A DNA stretch of 64,000 nucleotides from Candidatus Leptofilum proximum (lineage in GTDB: Bacteria > Chloroflexota > Anaerolineae > Promineifilales > Promineifilaceae): contig JADJXK010000001.1 of the NCBI GenBank assembly GCA_016710325.1, forward strand, positions 496,001-560,000, written 5' to 3'. Positions 1 to 7,439 of this stretch are shown here, in pieces. The position numbers and the translations under genes are program-made. Under the pieces are notes generated by a model. It did not search any database, was not told where the DNA came from, and saw nothing but the letters and a program-made list of their open reading frames with translations. The first letter of the stretch is position 1. Every line of letters begins with the position of its first letter.

Positions 1-360
1 TTCTGTATTCAGGTAACGCACGTAATAGCGCTGACCCGGTAACAGCGATGGCACGTTGGTAAAAATATAGATGCCATCGCTATCTGTTGTTGTTGTAGCT
101 GTTGTTGACCATTCAGCCCCATTGAAAAAACGCAGGTCTAATTTTACATCGGGCCACGGACCCAAATTTCCGAAAGTCACCTGACCATAAATCGTTGATA
201 TTTCATATGAAATGAACGGTAGAAACACCGTTTCATTCTCTTCTCCATTAATTCCAATTGACCCCGCATTGCCGGGCGGAGAAAGTAAGATCATTACAAC
301 TGCAAACATCACGGCCAGGACAACCCCGTATTGTTTACTACGCTCAAAAGCCATTTTCAT
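1..360 (-). CDS. Secreted protein with SpaA/Cna-B-like domain (3' end missing)
   Basis: Open reading frame entering from the left edge; 120 codons are visible and the C-terminus lies outside the window. The start ATG (358-360) follows a strong ribosome binding site, GAGGAGG, 6 bases upstream. The N-terminus (MKMAFERSKQYG, then a hydrophobic run VVLAVMFAVVMILLS) is a signal peptide or membrane anchor. From about residue 60 the pattern YGQVTFGNLGPWPDVKLDL, then a threonine run, DSDGIYIFTNVPSLLPGQRYYVRYL, fits a prealbumin-like/SpaA/carboxypeptidase-regulatory beta-sandwich repeat, as found in exported adhesin-like proteins. The precise role cannot be given. It is divergent from the nucleotidyltransferase gene at 527. 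Confidence 0.65.
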   Translation of the reverse strand, partial: MKMAFERSKQYGVVLAVMFAVVMILLSPPGNAGSIGINGEENETVFLPFISYEISTIYGQVTFGNLGPWPDVKLDLRFFNGAEWSTTATTTTDSDGIYIFTNVPSLLPGQRYYVRYLNTE

Positions 361-502
361 TTTGTATCCTCCTCGACTAGAAATTGGGAAACGAAAACAT
401 GGTAAGCCAGTTTACATGTTTAAAAAGAGGGTTCTATGACGATAATCCAGAAATAAGCTGATAAGTTTCCTGAATTATTAGAGTTCTCTTCTGAAGCTTG
501 GG

Positions 503-520
503 TATAATCGACGTAAGGAG
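503..520 (+). promoter_or_regulatory. Promoter -10 box and ribosome binding site for the gene at 527
   Basis: TATAAT at 503-508, preceded by TTGGG and followed 6 bases later by AAGGAG (515-520), which is itself 6 bases before the ATG at 527. No good -35 hexamer is visible. The implied leader is very short, so the call rests on the perfect -10 box and the ribosome binding site. Confidence 0.5.
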
Positions 521-526
521 TTATTT

Positions 527-1303
527 ATGTTTGAACAAGATCGGGTGCTGGTGCGCTTGCAGCAGCGGGTGATGAGCGAAGGGGACATTGTAGCCTGCTT
601 TTTGTCGGGGTCCTACGGCCGTCGCGAAAACGACGCCTACTCGGACATGGACGTAGCCCTGGTCTTTGCCGATGAGGCCGCCCGCGAGCGCGCCTGGCGG
701 CAGCGGCGGGAGTTTGTTCAGTCGGTGATGCAGTATGTGCCCGCCAAATCGTTTGACGCGGGGCATGTACGGCCGTATTTCCACATCGCCCTCTACAGCA
801 ACGGCACCAAGGCCGACTACCGCTACGAGCTGCAAACCGAGCTGGAACCCAACCCGTGGGACCGCGACATTCGCATCCTCAAAGACCACAACGGCTGGGC
901 CGAGCAGTTCCAGGCCGCCAGCAGCCGCGCCCTGTTGCCCCAGCCCCGCCTCACCGCCGCCGAGCTCACCGCGCTGGACGAGCGCTTCTGGATCATGTTG
1001 TGGGACGCCTATCGCCTGCTCCTGCGCGGCGACGGCGACAAGCCGTTCACCATCTACCTGGAGCTGCTGCATTTTACCCTGCCGCCCCTGCTGCACGTTC
1101 TGCCACCGGAAGACCCGGCCCGCGCCCCGCTGCTGCGCGCCCAGTTCAACCCGGACACGAAGGCAACGGCCGTTCACCTGGCCAACCTGCTGCAAGCGTA
1201 TATGAATGCCCGAACGGCCGTCATCCAGCGCCTCCACCTCGACTTTAACCCAGACACACGGTTTGAAACGGCCGTACAAAATCTCATCAAAAGCAAACTG
1301 TAA
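527..1303 (+). CDS. Nucleotidyltransferase-fold protein
   Basis: 258 residues. The N-terminal part carries the polymerase-beta nucleotidyltransferase signature: FLSGSYGRRENDAYSDMDVAL (residues about 24-44), with the helix-turn GS-x-GR and the metal-binding D-x-D of the SDMDV strand. The C-terminal half is helical, as in aminoglycoside and kanamycin nucleotidyltransferase-like proteins. It would transfer a nucleotidyl group from an NTP to an unknown acceptor; a drug-modifying role is only a family possibility. The ATG has AAGGAG 6 bases upstream. It is separated from the lasso operon downstream by a repeat-containing gap, so it is probably an independent unit. Confidence 0.7.
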   Translation: MFEQDRVLVRLQQRVMSEGDIVACFLSGSYGRRENDAYSDMDVALVFADEAARERAWRQRREFVQSVMQYVPAKSFDAGHVRPYFHIALYSNGTKADYRYELQTELEPNPWDRDIRILKDHNGWAEQFQAASSRALLPQPRLTAAELTALDERFWIMLWDAYRLLLRGDGDKPFTIYLELLHFTLPPLLHVLPPEDPARAPLLRAQFNPDTKATAVHLANLLQAYMNARTAVIQRLHLDFNPDTRFETAVQNLIKSKL

Positions 1304-1335
1304 ACATGAAAATGCCGAACGCAAGGCTTCTTCCA

Positions 1336-1432
1336 TTGTCATTTCGACCAAAGGGAGAAATCCCTGGGGCGATTCGGCCGTTTAAAACTTCGCGGCTTCA
1401 AAGGGATTTCTCGCAGGGCCTCGAAATGACCA
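1336..1432. repeat. REP/MITE-like inverted repeat
   Basis: Two arms of about 30 bases in inverted orientation: 1336-1365 starts TGTCATTTCGA and ends GAGAAATCCCT; the reverse complement of 1401-1432 starts GGTCATTTCGA and ends GAGAAATCCCT. The middle differs (8 bases versus 9-10). The spacer is about 35 bases. It lies between the nucleotidyltransferase gene and the lasso operon and has no coding potential; the structure is that of a small non-autonomous palindromic element. Confidence 0.6.
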
Positions 1433-1523
1433 TTAATTTGTTCGTGGCTTTCTTTGTTACACCTATAGCAAACTAACGGGCGTTATGCTCGCCTACAAAT
1501 ATTACCCAATTACTCAATTACCT

Positions 1524-2789
1524 ATGACTCTCTCCCTCTCTCCCCAAGACCTCGCCATGCTGCACGGCGAATTTGGTGAAGCCACCAGAATGGCTATGCG
1601 CATTTTAACCACGATGGCCAACGTGTACGGCGCCACCGAGCTGCTCGACATCGAATCGGCCCACATCGACGGCTGCCTCTACCACGGCCAATCGGGCCTG
1701 GACTTTGCCGGGCGGCTGGTGGCGGGTGGCGCCCAGGTGCGTGTGCCCACCACCCTCAACGTTGGCGCGATTGACCTGGTGCACCCCGAGCAGTTCCTCG
1801 GCTCGGCAGACCTGGCCCAGCGCGCCACCCAGCTCATGCACGCCTACCAGCAAATGGGCTGCGCCCCCATCTGGACCTGCACCCCCTACCAGGCGATGCA
1901 CCGCCCCGCCTTCGGCAGCCAGATCGCCTGGGCTGAGAGCAACGCCATTGTCTTCGCCAACTCCGTCCTGGGGGCACGCACCAACCGCTACGGCGACTTC
2001 ATAGACATTTGCGCTGCGCTCACCGGCCGCGCTCCGGCCGTCGGCCTGCACCTCACCGCAAACCGCCGCGGGCAGATCGTCTTCCACCTGGACGGCATCC
2101 GCTCCGACTTGCTACACGAAGATGTGTTCTTTCCCGTGCTCGGTTACTTCATCGGTGCACACAGCCAGAACCAGGTGCCGGTCATCGTTGGCCTGCCGCC
2201 AGATACCACCGAGGACCAGCTCAAGGCGCTCGGTGCGGCGGCCGCTTCCTCCGGTGCGGTGGCCCTGTTCCACGCCGTCGGCGTGACGCCCGAAGCCCCC
2301 ACCCTGGCCGACGCTCTGCAGCACCACCCCCCTGCCGCCGAACACACCGTCACGATGACTGACATCCGCGCCACGCTCAACAAACTGGCCACGGCGCCGG
2401 ACGGCCGTATCGCCGTCGTCGCCCTCGGCAGCCCGCACTTTTCCCTACACGAATTTGAAAAGCTGCTGCCGCTCATCGAGCAGTATCCGCCCCACCCCAG
2501 CGTCGACTTTATTGTCTGTACCAACCGGCTGGCGCTGGGGACGCTGCAAAAGCGCGGCTGGCTGGACCAGCTCAAAGCGGTCAACGTGCGCCTGGTGGTG
2601 GACACCTGCGTAGTGGTCATGCCCGTGGTGCGCCATCACGGTGTGCTCATGACCAACTCTGGCAAATTTGCCCACTACACCCCCGGCAACATCGGCCTGG
2701 AAGTCATTTTTGGCAGCCTGGAAGAGTGTGTGCGTTCCGCCGCCCAGGGTGAAGTGTGGCGCGACAAACACCTGTGGAGCGCCACGTGA
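1524..2789 (+). CDS. Aconitase X large (catalytic) subunit
   Basis: 421 residues from the ATG at 1524; an upstream in-frame ATG at 1485 would add residues read from an intergenic AATTACYC repeat, so it was not used. The whole chain fits the aconitase X catalytic domain (DUF521): AHIDGCLYHGQSGLDF near residue 46, VPTTLN 74-79, TCTPY 118-122, FANSVLGARTNR 144-155, AALTGRAPAVGLHL 164-177, LGSPHFSLHE 301-310, MTNSGKFAHY 376-385 and ECV 401-403. C119, C362 and C402 are candidate Fe-S ligands. Characterised members dehydrate cis-3-hydroxyproline or mevalonate 5-phosphate and need a small swivel subunit, found here at 9141. The stop overlaps the start of the lasso cyclase (GTGA), so the two are translationally coupled. 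The substrate is unknown. Confidence 0.88.
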   Translation: MTLSLSPQDLAMLHGEFGEATRMAMRILTTMANVYGATELLDIESAHIDGCLYHGQSGLDFAGRLVAGGAQVRVPTTLNVGAIDLVHPEQFLGSADLAQRATQLMHAYQQMGCAPIWTCTPYQAMHRPAFGSQIAWAESNAIVFANSVLGARTNRYGDFIDICAALTGRAPAVGLHLTANRRGQIVFHLDGIRSDLLHEDVFFPVLGYFIGAHSQNQVPVIVGLPPDTTEDQLKALGAAAASSGAVALFHAVGVTPEAPTLADALQHHPPAAEHTVTMTDIRATLNKLATAPDGRIAVVALGSPHFSLHEFEKLLPLIEQYPPHPSVDFIVCTNRLALGTLQKRGWLDQLKAVNVRLVVDTCVVVMPVVRHHGVLMTNSGKFAHYTPGNIGLEVIFGSLEECVRSAAQGEVWRDKHLWSAT

Positions 2790-4681
2790 GCGGCATCTTT
2801 GGTATCTTCCAACTGGACGGCGCCCCGGTTGACCCGGCCGACATGCAAAGGATGATGGCCGCGATGGCCCACTGGGGACCAGACGGCCGTTCCCAACTCA
2901 TCGCCGGTCCGGTGGCCTTTGGCCAGCTGCTGCTGAACAATACACCCCAGGCCCACCGCGAACATCTGCCACGCCAGACCGCCAGCGGCCTGCTGCTCAC
3001 TGCCGAAGCCCGGCTGGACAACCGCGCCGGGCTGTGCCAACAGCTCAACATTGCCAACCCCGACCGCGAGTACACCACCGACAGCCAGCTCATCGAACGG
3101 GCCTACGACAAATGGGGCGAAGGCTGCCCCGACCACCTGCTTGGCGACTGGTCGCTGGCCGTCTGGAATCCACAGACGCAGCGCCTGTTTGTCGCCCGCG
3201 ACCATCACGGCAACACGGCGCTCTACTACTTTCAAGACGACAACCGCTTTGCCTTTGCCTCCTGCCGCGACGCGCTGCTGGCTCTCGGCGTGCCGCGCCG
3301 CCTGAATGAACTGTTCCTGGCCAAAGTGCTCGTCTCCTGGCCCCACCACCCCAGCGACCAGACCATCGACCAGGACGTTCACCGCCTGCCCCCCGCCCAC
3401 GCCATGACCATCACGCCAGCGCAAACGGCCGTCTGGCGTTACTGGCGGCTGGAGGACACTCCAGAATTACATCTGCCGACGTTTGAAGAGTATGTTACCG
3501 GATTTTTGGAGGTATACGGCGAGGCGGTGAACGGCCGTTTGCGCAGCAGCAGCCCTGTCGCCGTCACCCTCAGCGGCGGGCTGGACTCTGGTTCGGTGAC
3601 GGCACTGGCAGCACGGAACCTGAAGGCGCAAAACCAACGGCTGGCAGCCTACACGGCCGTTCCCCTTTACGACACACAAAACACCGTTGGTCCCAACCGC
3701 TTTGGCGACGAGACGGAATTTGCTCGGGAAACGGCCGCTTTCCACCCCAACATCGACTGGCAGCGGCTGGACGCCCGTGGCACCGATCCGCTTGAGGGCC
3801 TGCGCCGCAGCCTGGCCATCAACAACGAACCAGGCCATGCCGGGGCCAACTTCTACTGGATTGCCGATCTGCTGCAAACAGCCCAGGCGCAGGGCATTGG
3901 TACGCTGCTCACCGGGCAGGGCGGCAACGCCAGCATCAGCTGGACCGGTGCGCCGGAACTGGCCTCACTGCGGATGACCTGGCGGGAGAAGGGATGGAAA
4001 ACGGCCGTAAAACAGGCGCTGCCCTTTTTTGCCCTGCGCGCTCTGCTCACCGCCCGGGCCAACCGGCAAATCTACCAGGGCTCGGCCATCCTGCCCGCTT
4101 TTGCCGAACGGCTCCACCTGCGGCAGCGCTACATCGCCGCCGTTGGCCGTAATTTCTCGGTCATCGAATCGCACCGCAGTCCGCTTGCACGCCGCTTTGG
4201 CGTCATCGAGCCGGGCAGCTCTCTGCTGGGCTCTATCTGGGCCGAGTTTGGCGCGGCGCACCAGTTGGAAGTGCGTGATCCCACCCAGGACAAGCGAGTG
4301 TTGATGTTCACCATTTCGGTGCCAGACCACTTTTTCACCGGCCCAGAGGGGCAAGACCGCTGGCTGATTCGCTCCGCCATGGCCGGTTTTCTGCCAGACA
4401 CCGTTCGCCTCAATTCCCGGCGAGGCCGCCAGGCCGCCGACCTGGGCCAGCGGCTGTGCCAGATCAGTGCGGCAGTGGACCAGGCGCTGGAACAGGTGGC
4501 GCAGTCCGAGGCGGTCAACTACCTTGATCTGCCCAAAATGCGCGCCGCCTGGCAAGCCATTCAAGTGGAACGCAGCCTGGAAACCACGCAAAAAGCGGTC
4601 ACCATTTTGCTGCGCGGCCTCAATGCCGGACTGTTTTTCACTGGGTTCGTGCATGGCAAAACAAGCGATTTGCCAGGTTAA
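2786..4681 (+). CDS. Lasso peptide cyclase (asparagine synthetase-like, C protein)
   Basis: 631 residues starting at a GTG that overlaps the aconitase X stop. In this frame the protein begins MSGIFGIFQLDGAPVD, the usual start of lasso cyclases. It has no Cys2, so the glutaminase domain cannot release ammonia, as is typical of McjC-type enzymes. The ATP-pyrophosphatase loop SGGLDSGS starts at residue 263, followed later by LLTGQGGNASISW. By family knowledge the enzyme adenylates the side chain of the ring Asp of the precursor core and forms the macrolactam with the new N-terminus. The two precursor genes that follow have Asp at core position 8. Cytosolic; probably works with the B1/B2 proteins encoded at 7155-9144. 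Confidence 0.87.
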   Translation: MSGIFGIFQLDGAPVDPADMQRMMAAMAHWGPDGRSQLIAGPVAFGQLLLNNTPQAHREHLPRQTASGLLLTAEARLDNRAGLCQQLNIANPDREYTTDSQLIERAYDKWGEGCPDHLLGDWSLAVWNPQTQRLFVARDHHGNTALYYFQDDNRFAFASCRDALLALGVPRRLNELFLAKVLVSWPHHPSDQTIDQDVHRLPPAHAMTITPAQTAVWRYWRLEDTPELHLPTFEEYVTGFLEVYGEAVNGRLRSSSPVAVTLSGGLDSGSVTALAARNLKAQNQRLAAYTAVPLYDTQNTVGPNRFGDETEFARETAAFHPNIDWQRLDARGTDPLEGLRRSLAINNEPGHAGANFYWIADLLQTAQAQGIGTLLTGQGGNASISWTGAPELASLRMTWREKGWKTAVKQALPFFALRALLTARANRQIYQGSAILPAFAERLHLRQRYIAAVGRNFSVIESHRSPLARRFGVIEPGSSLLGSIWAEFGAAHQLEVRDPTQDKRVLMFTISVPDHFFTGPEGQDRWLIRSAMAGFLPDTVRLNSRRGRQAADLGQRLCQISAAVDQALEQVAQSEAVNYLDLPKMRAAWQAIQVERSLETTQKAVTILLRGLNAGLFFTGFVHGKTSDLPG

Positions 4682-4817
4682 TCTTATTTGATGAAAACGC
4701 TATTCAGGCGTAAAGTTCGCGCGAGAAGGTCCGTCATATTTTGTCGTTAAAGTTGGCAAACGGCCGTTGGGAAGTCAGCCGTTATTTTATCCACTATCCT
4801 TTCCTCAGGAGGAAACT

Positions 4818-4985
4818 ATGCAAGAAGATAAGCGTACCGAACAGCCGGCCACTGTGTCCCCCCAAGTGACCCAGCCGAAAAAAGCATGGCAAAAGCCGCG
4901 TGTACAGCAGCTGCGTATCAGCCTGGACACGGCTGGTGGCGGCGGCAGCAATACTGATGCTTTTGGTGGTTCATTACCGCTTTAG
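4818..4985 (+). CDS. Lasso peptide precursor A1
   Basis: 55 residues; ATG 7 bases after CAGGAGG. The leader (39 residues) carries AWQKPRVQQLRISLDTA, matching the lasso leader pattern of an aromatic residue, a Lys-Pro three positions later, an aliphatic residue and Thr at position -2 (compare paeninodin YSKPSLEVL...TM). Predicted core after Ala39: GGGGSNTDAFGGSLPL, 16 residues, with Gly1 and Asp8 positioned for an 8-residue macrolactam ring and an 8-residue tail. The core segment SNTDAF resembles STPDAF of paeninodin. Cleavage site and ring are inferred by analogy. Located 136 bases after the cyclase. Confidence 0.87.
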   Translation: MQEDKRTEQPATVSPQVTQPKKAWQKPRVQQLRISLDTAGGGGSNTDAFGGSLPL

Positions 4986-5068
4986 TTGTGCAAATTCTGC
5001 GAAACGAGGGGAACGGCCGTTACTTTCCAGCGCTTTCCCTCGGAGTCGCCCAATCAGTGAGGAAACAA

Positions 5069-5221
5069 ATGGACAAAAAAGACAATACTCAGTCAACATC
5101 ACCACAGAAGCCTAAACGGCCGTGGCAAAAACCAACCCTACAAAAGCTAAATGTCAGTTTGGACACCGCGTCAACATTTGGCAGTGGTGGCGATGCGGTT
5201 GGCCGCTCTTCGCTTGGGTAG
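5069..5221 (+). CDS. Lasso peptide precursor A2
   Basis: 50 residues, ATG preceded by GTGAGGAAACAA. The leader motif PWQKPTLQKLNVSLDTA is nearly identical to that of A1. The predicted core after Ala34 is STFGSGGDAVGRSSLG (16 residues) with Asp8 as ring acceptor and Ser1 as N-terminal nucleophile; Ser1 is uncommon compared with Gly1. A1 and A2 cores share S5, D8, A9, G11 and S13. Lies 83 bases after A1 and before a strong hairpin at 5253, so the two precursors could be transcribed in excess over the downstream enzymes. Confidence 0.87.
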   Translation: MDKKDNTQSTSPQKPKRPWQKPTLQKLNVSLDTASTFGSGGDAVGRSSLG

Positions 5222-5252
5222 GACGCCTTTCAACAACTTCAACAATGGGTAG

Positions 5253-5292
5253 ATGAGGAAAACGGTTAGATAGTAATGGCCGTTTTCCTCAT
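5253..5292 (+). terminator. Hairpin between precursor and tailoring genes (attenuator candidate)
   Basis: Perfect 13-base stem: left arm 5253-5265 (ATGAGGAAAACGG), loop of 14 bases, right arm 5280-5292 (CCGTTTTCCTCAT), followed by CTTTG rather than a long T run. Its position directly after the two precursors and before the kinase suggests partial termination or 3' end protection of a precursor-rich transcript. Function is inferred. Confidence 0.5.
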
Positions 5293-5318
5293 TCTTTGAC
5301 CCGCTCACCCCGTATCCG

Positions 5319-6221
5319 ATGGAAAAAACGATCTACACCGCTTTTGGTCTTACCTGGCATTTACCCTTTGTTTGCCCGGAAATGGGCGCTCCCACAACGG
5401 CCGTAACCGCCAACGTATCGGTGTCGCTAGGCCAGGTGCCGGACATTTTGCCCCAGGCCACAGATGCCGGACCCTTTCAACAGGTAACGCCAGAGGCGGT
5501 TTTGTTCCGTTTCCCCGGCGTGGCCAGTTACCTGGTGCAAAACGGCGCAGAAATCATCATCCAACCAGAACCGGGCGCGCCGGAAACGCAGCTGCGCCTT
5601 TTCTTACTTGGCACGGCCGCTGCCTTGCTGCTGCACCAACGGGGCATCTTGCCGCTACACGCCAGCGGCATTCGCACGCCACAGGGAGCCGTTTTATTCA
5701 CCGGGCACTCCGGCTTTGGCAAATCGACCCTGCTGGCCACCTTCCTGGAACGCGGCTACGCCATGCTGACGGATGATGTGGCGGCAATTAGCCTGGATGG
5801 GAACGGCCGTCCCCACGTCTCACCCAGCTACCCACACTTTAAGCTGTGGGCCGACAGCGCCGAAATGCTCAACAGAACCACCGACAGCCTGGCGCGCGTT
5901 CACCCAGAACTGGAAAAATTTGCCGTGCCCGCCGTCGCTCTGGACAACTGTTCTCTGCCGCTGCACACCGTCTACGTGCTAACTCCCAGCAACGAGCCGA
6001 GCCTGCGCCTGGAACCGCTGCACAATGCGCGCAAATTCAACGTCTTTCTGGACCACACCTGGCAAAAGATGGCTCTCAAACGGATGAACCGCCACGCCGA
6101 ACACTTCCGGCAGTCGGTGGCCGTGGCCAACCAGATTCGTCTGCACCGGGTTTACCGGCCAGAAAAGCCGTTCCAGCCTTACGCACTTGCCGATCTCATC
6201 GAGGCAGATTTTCTGTCATGA
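5319..6221 (+). CDS. HPr kinase-like lasso peptide kinase
   Basis: 300 residues. HPrK/P-fold P-loop GHSGFGKST (residues 129-137) followed by ERGYAMLTDDVAAI with the acidic pair D152/D153 expected for metal/ATP binding. Family members in lasso clusters (ThcoK, PadeK) phosphorylate a serine of the precursor, classically the C-terminal Ser. Here neither core ends in Ser (Leu16 and Gly16), so the target would have to be an internal residue such as Ser13, present in both cores, or another substrate. ATP-dependent and cytosolic. The stop overlaps the next start (ATGA). It contains one ACGGCCGT copy encoding Asn-Gly-Arg and another encoding Thr-Ala-Val. Confidence 0.78.
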   Translation: MEKTIYTAFGLTWHLPFVCPEMGAPTTAVTANVSVSLGQVPDILPQATDAGPFQQVTPEAVLFRFPGVASYLVQNGAEIIIQPEPGAPETQLRLFLLGTAAALLLHQRGILPLHASGIRTPQGAVLFTGHSGFGKSTLLATFLERGYAMLTDDVAAISLDGNGRPHVSPSYPHFKLWADSAEMLNRTTDSLARVHPELEKFAVPAVALDNCSLPLHTVYVLTPSNEPSLRLEPLHNARKFNVFLDHTWQKMALKRMNRHAEHFRQSVAVANQIRLHRVYRPEKPFQPYALADLIEADFLS

Positions 6222-7093
6222 GCAAGATCGTCTGGCTGGCTTCTTACCCCAAATCGGGCAACACCTGGGTGCGCATCTTTCTGAACAACTACCTGCAAAA
6301 CGGCGACACCCCGGCCGACATCAACAACCTGGAAGACAGCATGCACGCGGGCACCCGTGAGCTGTTTGACCGGCTCACGGGGGTAGAATCGTCGGATTTA
6401 ACGGCCGTAGAAATTGACCGCGTCCGCCCCTGGATGTACAGCCGCTGGGCCGAAGAAAGCACCGAAACGTTATTTGTGAAGGTGCACGACGCCTACCGCT
6501 GCACCGACGCGGGCCAACCGATTTTCCCCCAAGAAGCAACCAAAACGGCCGTCTACATCATCCGCAGCCCGCTCGACATTGCCGCCTCGATGGCCAACCA
6601 TTTAAGCATCACCCTGGACAAAGCCATCGCTTACATGGCAGATGAGCGGTACGCCCTGGCCAGCAGCGGGGGCAAGCTGCACCGGCAGCTGCCGCAATTT
6701 ATGGGCAGCTGGCATTCACACGTGCAAAGCTGGACACGGCAGACGGCGCTGCCTGTTCACCTGATTCGCTACGAGGAGCTGCGGCACACACCGCTGACCA
6801 CGTTTGAAAAGCTGCTGCTGGCTGTAGGTTTACCGGTGGAGTCGGAGCGCCTGGCCAAAGCCGTGACCTTTTCCTCCTTCGACCAGGTAAAACAGCAGGA
6901 AACGGCCGTTGGCTTCAAAGAACGCTTATCCGACACGCCCATGTTTTTCCGCCACGGCCAGACAGGCCGCTGGCAAACCGAATTAACAGCAGCCCAAATC
7001 GACGTGATTTGTTATCATCACCAGGAAACAATGCAGGCTTTTGGCTATTTGGATGCGTACGGCCGTCCTGAAATCAACCAGGGAACTGTCTAG
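6218..7093 (+). CDS. Sulfotransferase, probable lasso tailoring enzyme
   Basis: 291 residues; ATG overlaps the kinase stop. PAPS-dependent sulfotransferase fold: 5'-phosphosulfate loop WLASYPKSGNTWVR (residues 6-19), catalytic His candidate H90 in LFVKVH, and 3'-phosphate-binding strand YIIRSPLDIAAS (113-124, R116 and S124). It would transfer sulfate from PAPS to a hydroxyl or amine. Inside this operon the obvious acceptors are Ser/Thr residues of the lasso cores, but this is inference; a polysaccharide or lipid acceptor cannot be excluded. Translational coupling with the kinase gene suggests the two tailoring steps belong together. Confidence 0.77.
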   Translation: MSKIVWLASYPKSGNTWVRIFLNNYLQNGDTPADINNLEDSMHAGTRELFDRLTGVESSDLTAVEIDRVRPWMYSRWAEESTETLFVKVHDAYRCTDAGQPIFPQEATKTAVYIIRSPLDIAASMANHLSITLDKAIAYMADERYALASSGGKLHRQLPQFMGSWHSHVQSWTRQTALPVHLIRYEELRHTPLTTFEKLLLAVGLPVESERLAKAVTFSSFDQVKQQETAVGFKERLSDTPMFFRHGQTGRWQTELTAAQIDVICYHHQETMQAFGYLDAYGRPEINQGTV

Positions 7094-7154
7094 TATTGTG
7101 CTTCAGAAGTTCGCATCAAGAAGTTACGCTTATGGCACAATTTGGAGAAAATTT

Positions 7155-7439
7155 ATGGCACTACTTACCCCTGATTCTCGCGTCGTTCGTTCTGAAGAAT
7201 TTATTACCTCGACGGTGGACAATGAACTGGTCATGATGAGCCTGGAAAAAGGCACCTACTATGGTCTGGACGCCATCGGCAGCCGGATTTGGGAAAACAT
7301 TGCCGAGCCAATCACCATCGGAGCCCTGTGCCAGAAGTTAATCGACCAGTTTGAAGTAGACCCAGACCAATGCCAGGCAGATGTGCTAACGTTTCTAAAC
7401 GAACTGCACCGGGAGGATATGATTCGTGAGATCAGCTAG
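7155..7439 (+). CDS. PqqD-like lasso leader-binding protein (B1 / RRE)
   Basis: 94 residues from an ATG with GGAGAAA 5 bases upstream; a longer frame exists but is read through the end of the sulfotransferase. The pattern SRVVRSEEFITSTVDNELVMMSLEKGTYYGLDAIGSRIWENI then a helical tail with FLNELHREDMI is that of PqqD-like RiPP recognition elements. In lasso systems this protein binds the leader motif (here WQKP...L) and delivers the precursor to the B2 peptidase. Overlaps the B2 gene by 14 bases, consistent with a B1-B2 complex. Confidence 0.85.
   Translation: MALLTPDSRVVRSEEFITSTVDNELVMMSLEKGTYYGLDAIGSRIWENIAEPITIGALCQKLIDQFEVDPDQCQADVLTFLNELHREDMIREIS

Noticed and set aside
212..439. 75-residue plus-strand frame (MNGRNTVSFSS...)
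   Set aside because: It is antisense to the secreted protein gene, lacks a ribosome binding site and has no family features; the minus-strand frame has signal peptide, strong binding site and domain pattern.
856..1248. Arginine/proline-rich overlapping frames within GC-rich genes
   Set aside because: They are shadows of the real reading frames, recognisable by low-complexity composition and lack of ribosome binding sites.
1485..1523. Alternative start of the aconitase X large subunit at the ATG 1485
   Set aside because: The extra residues come from an AATTACYC repeat that also occurs in gaps elsewhere; homologous proteins begin near the second ATG.
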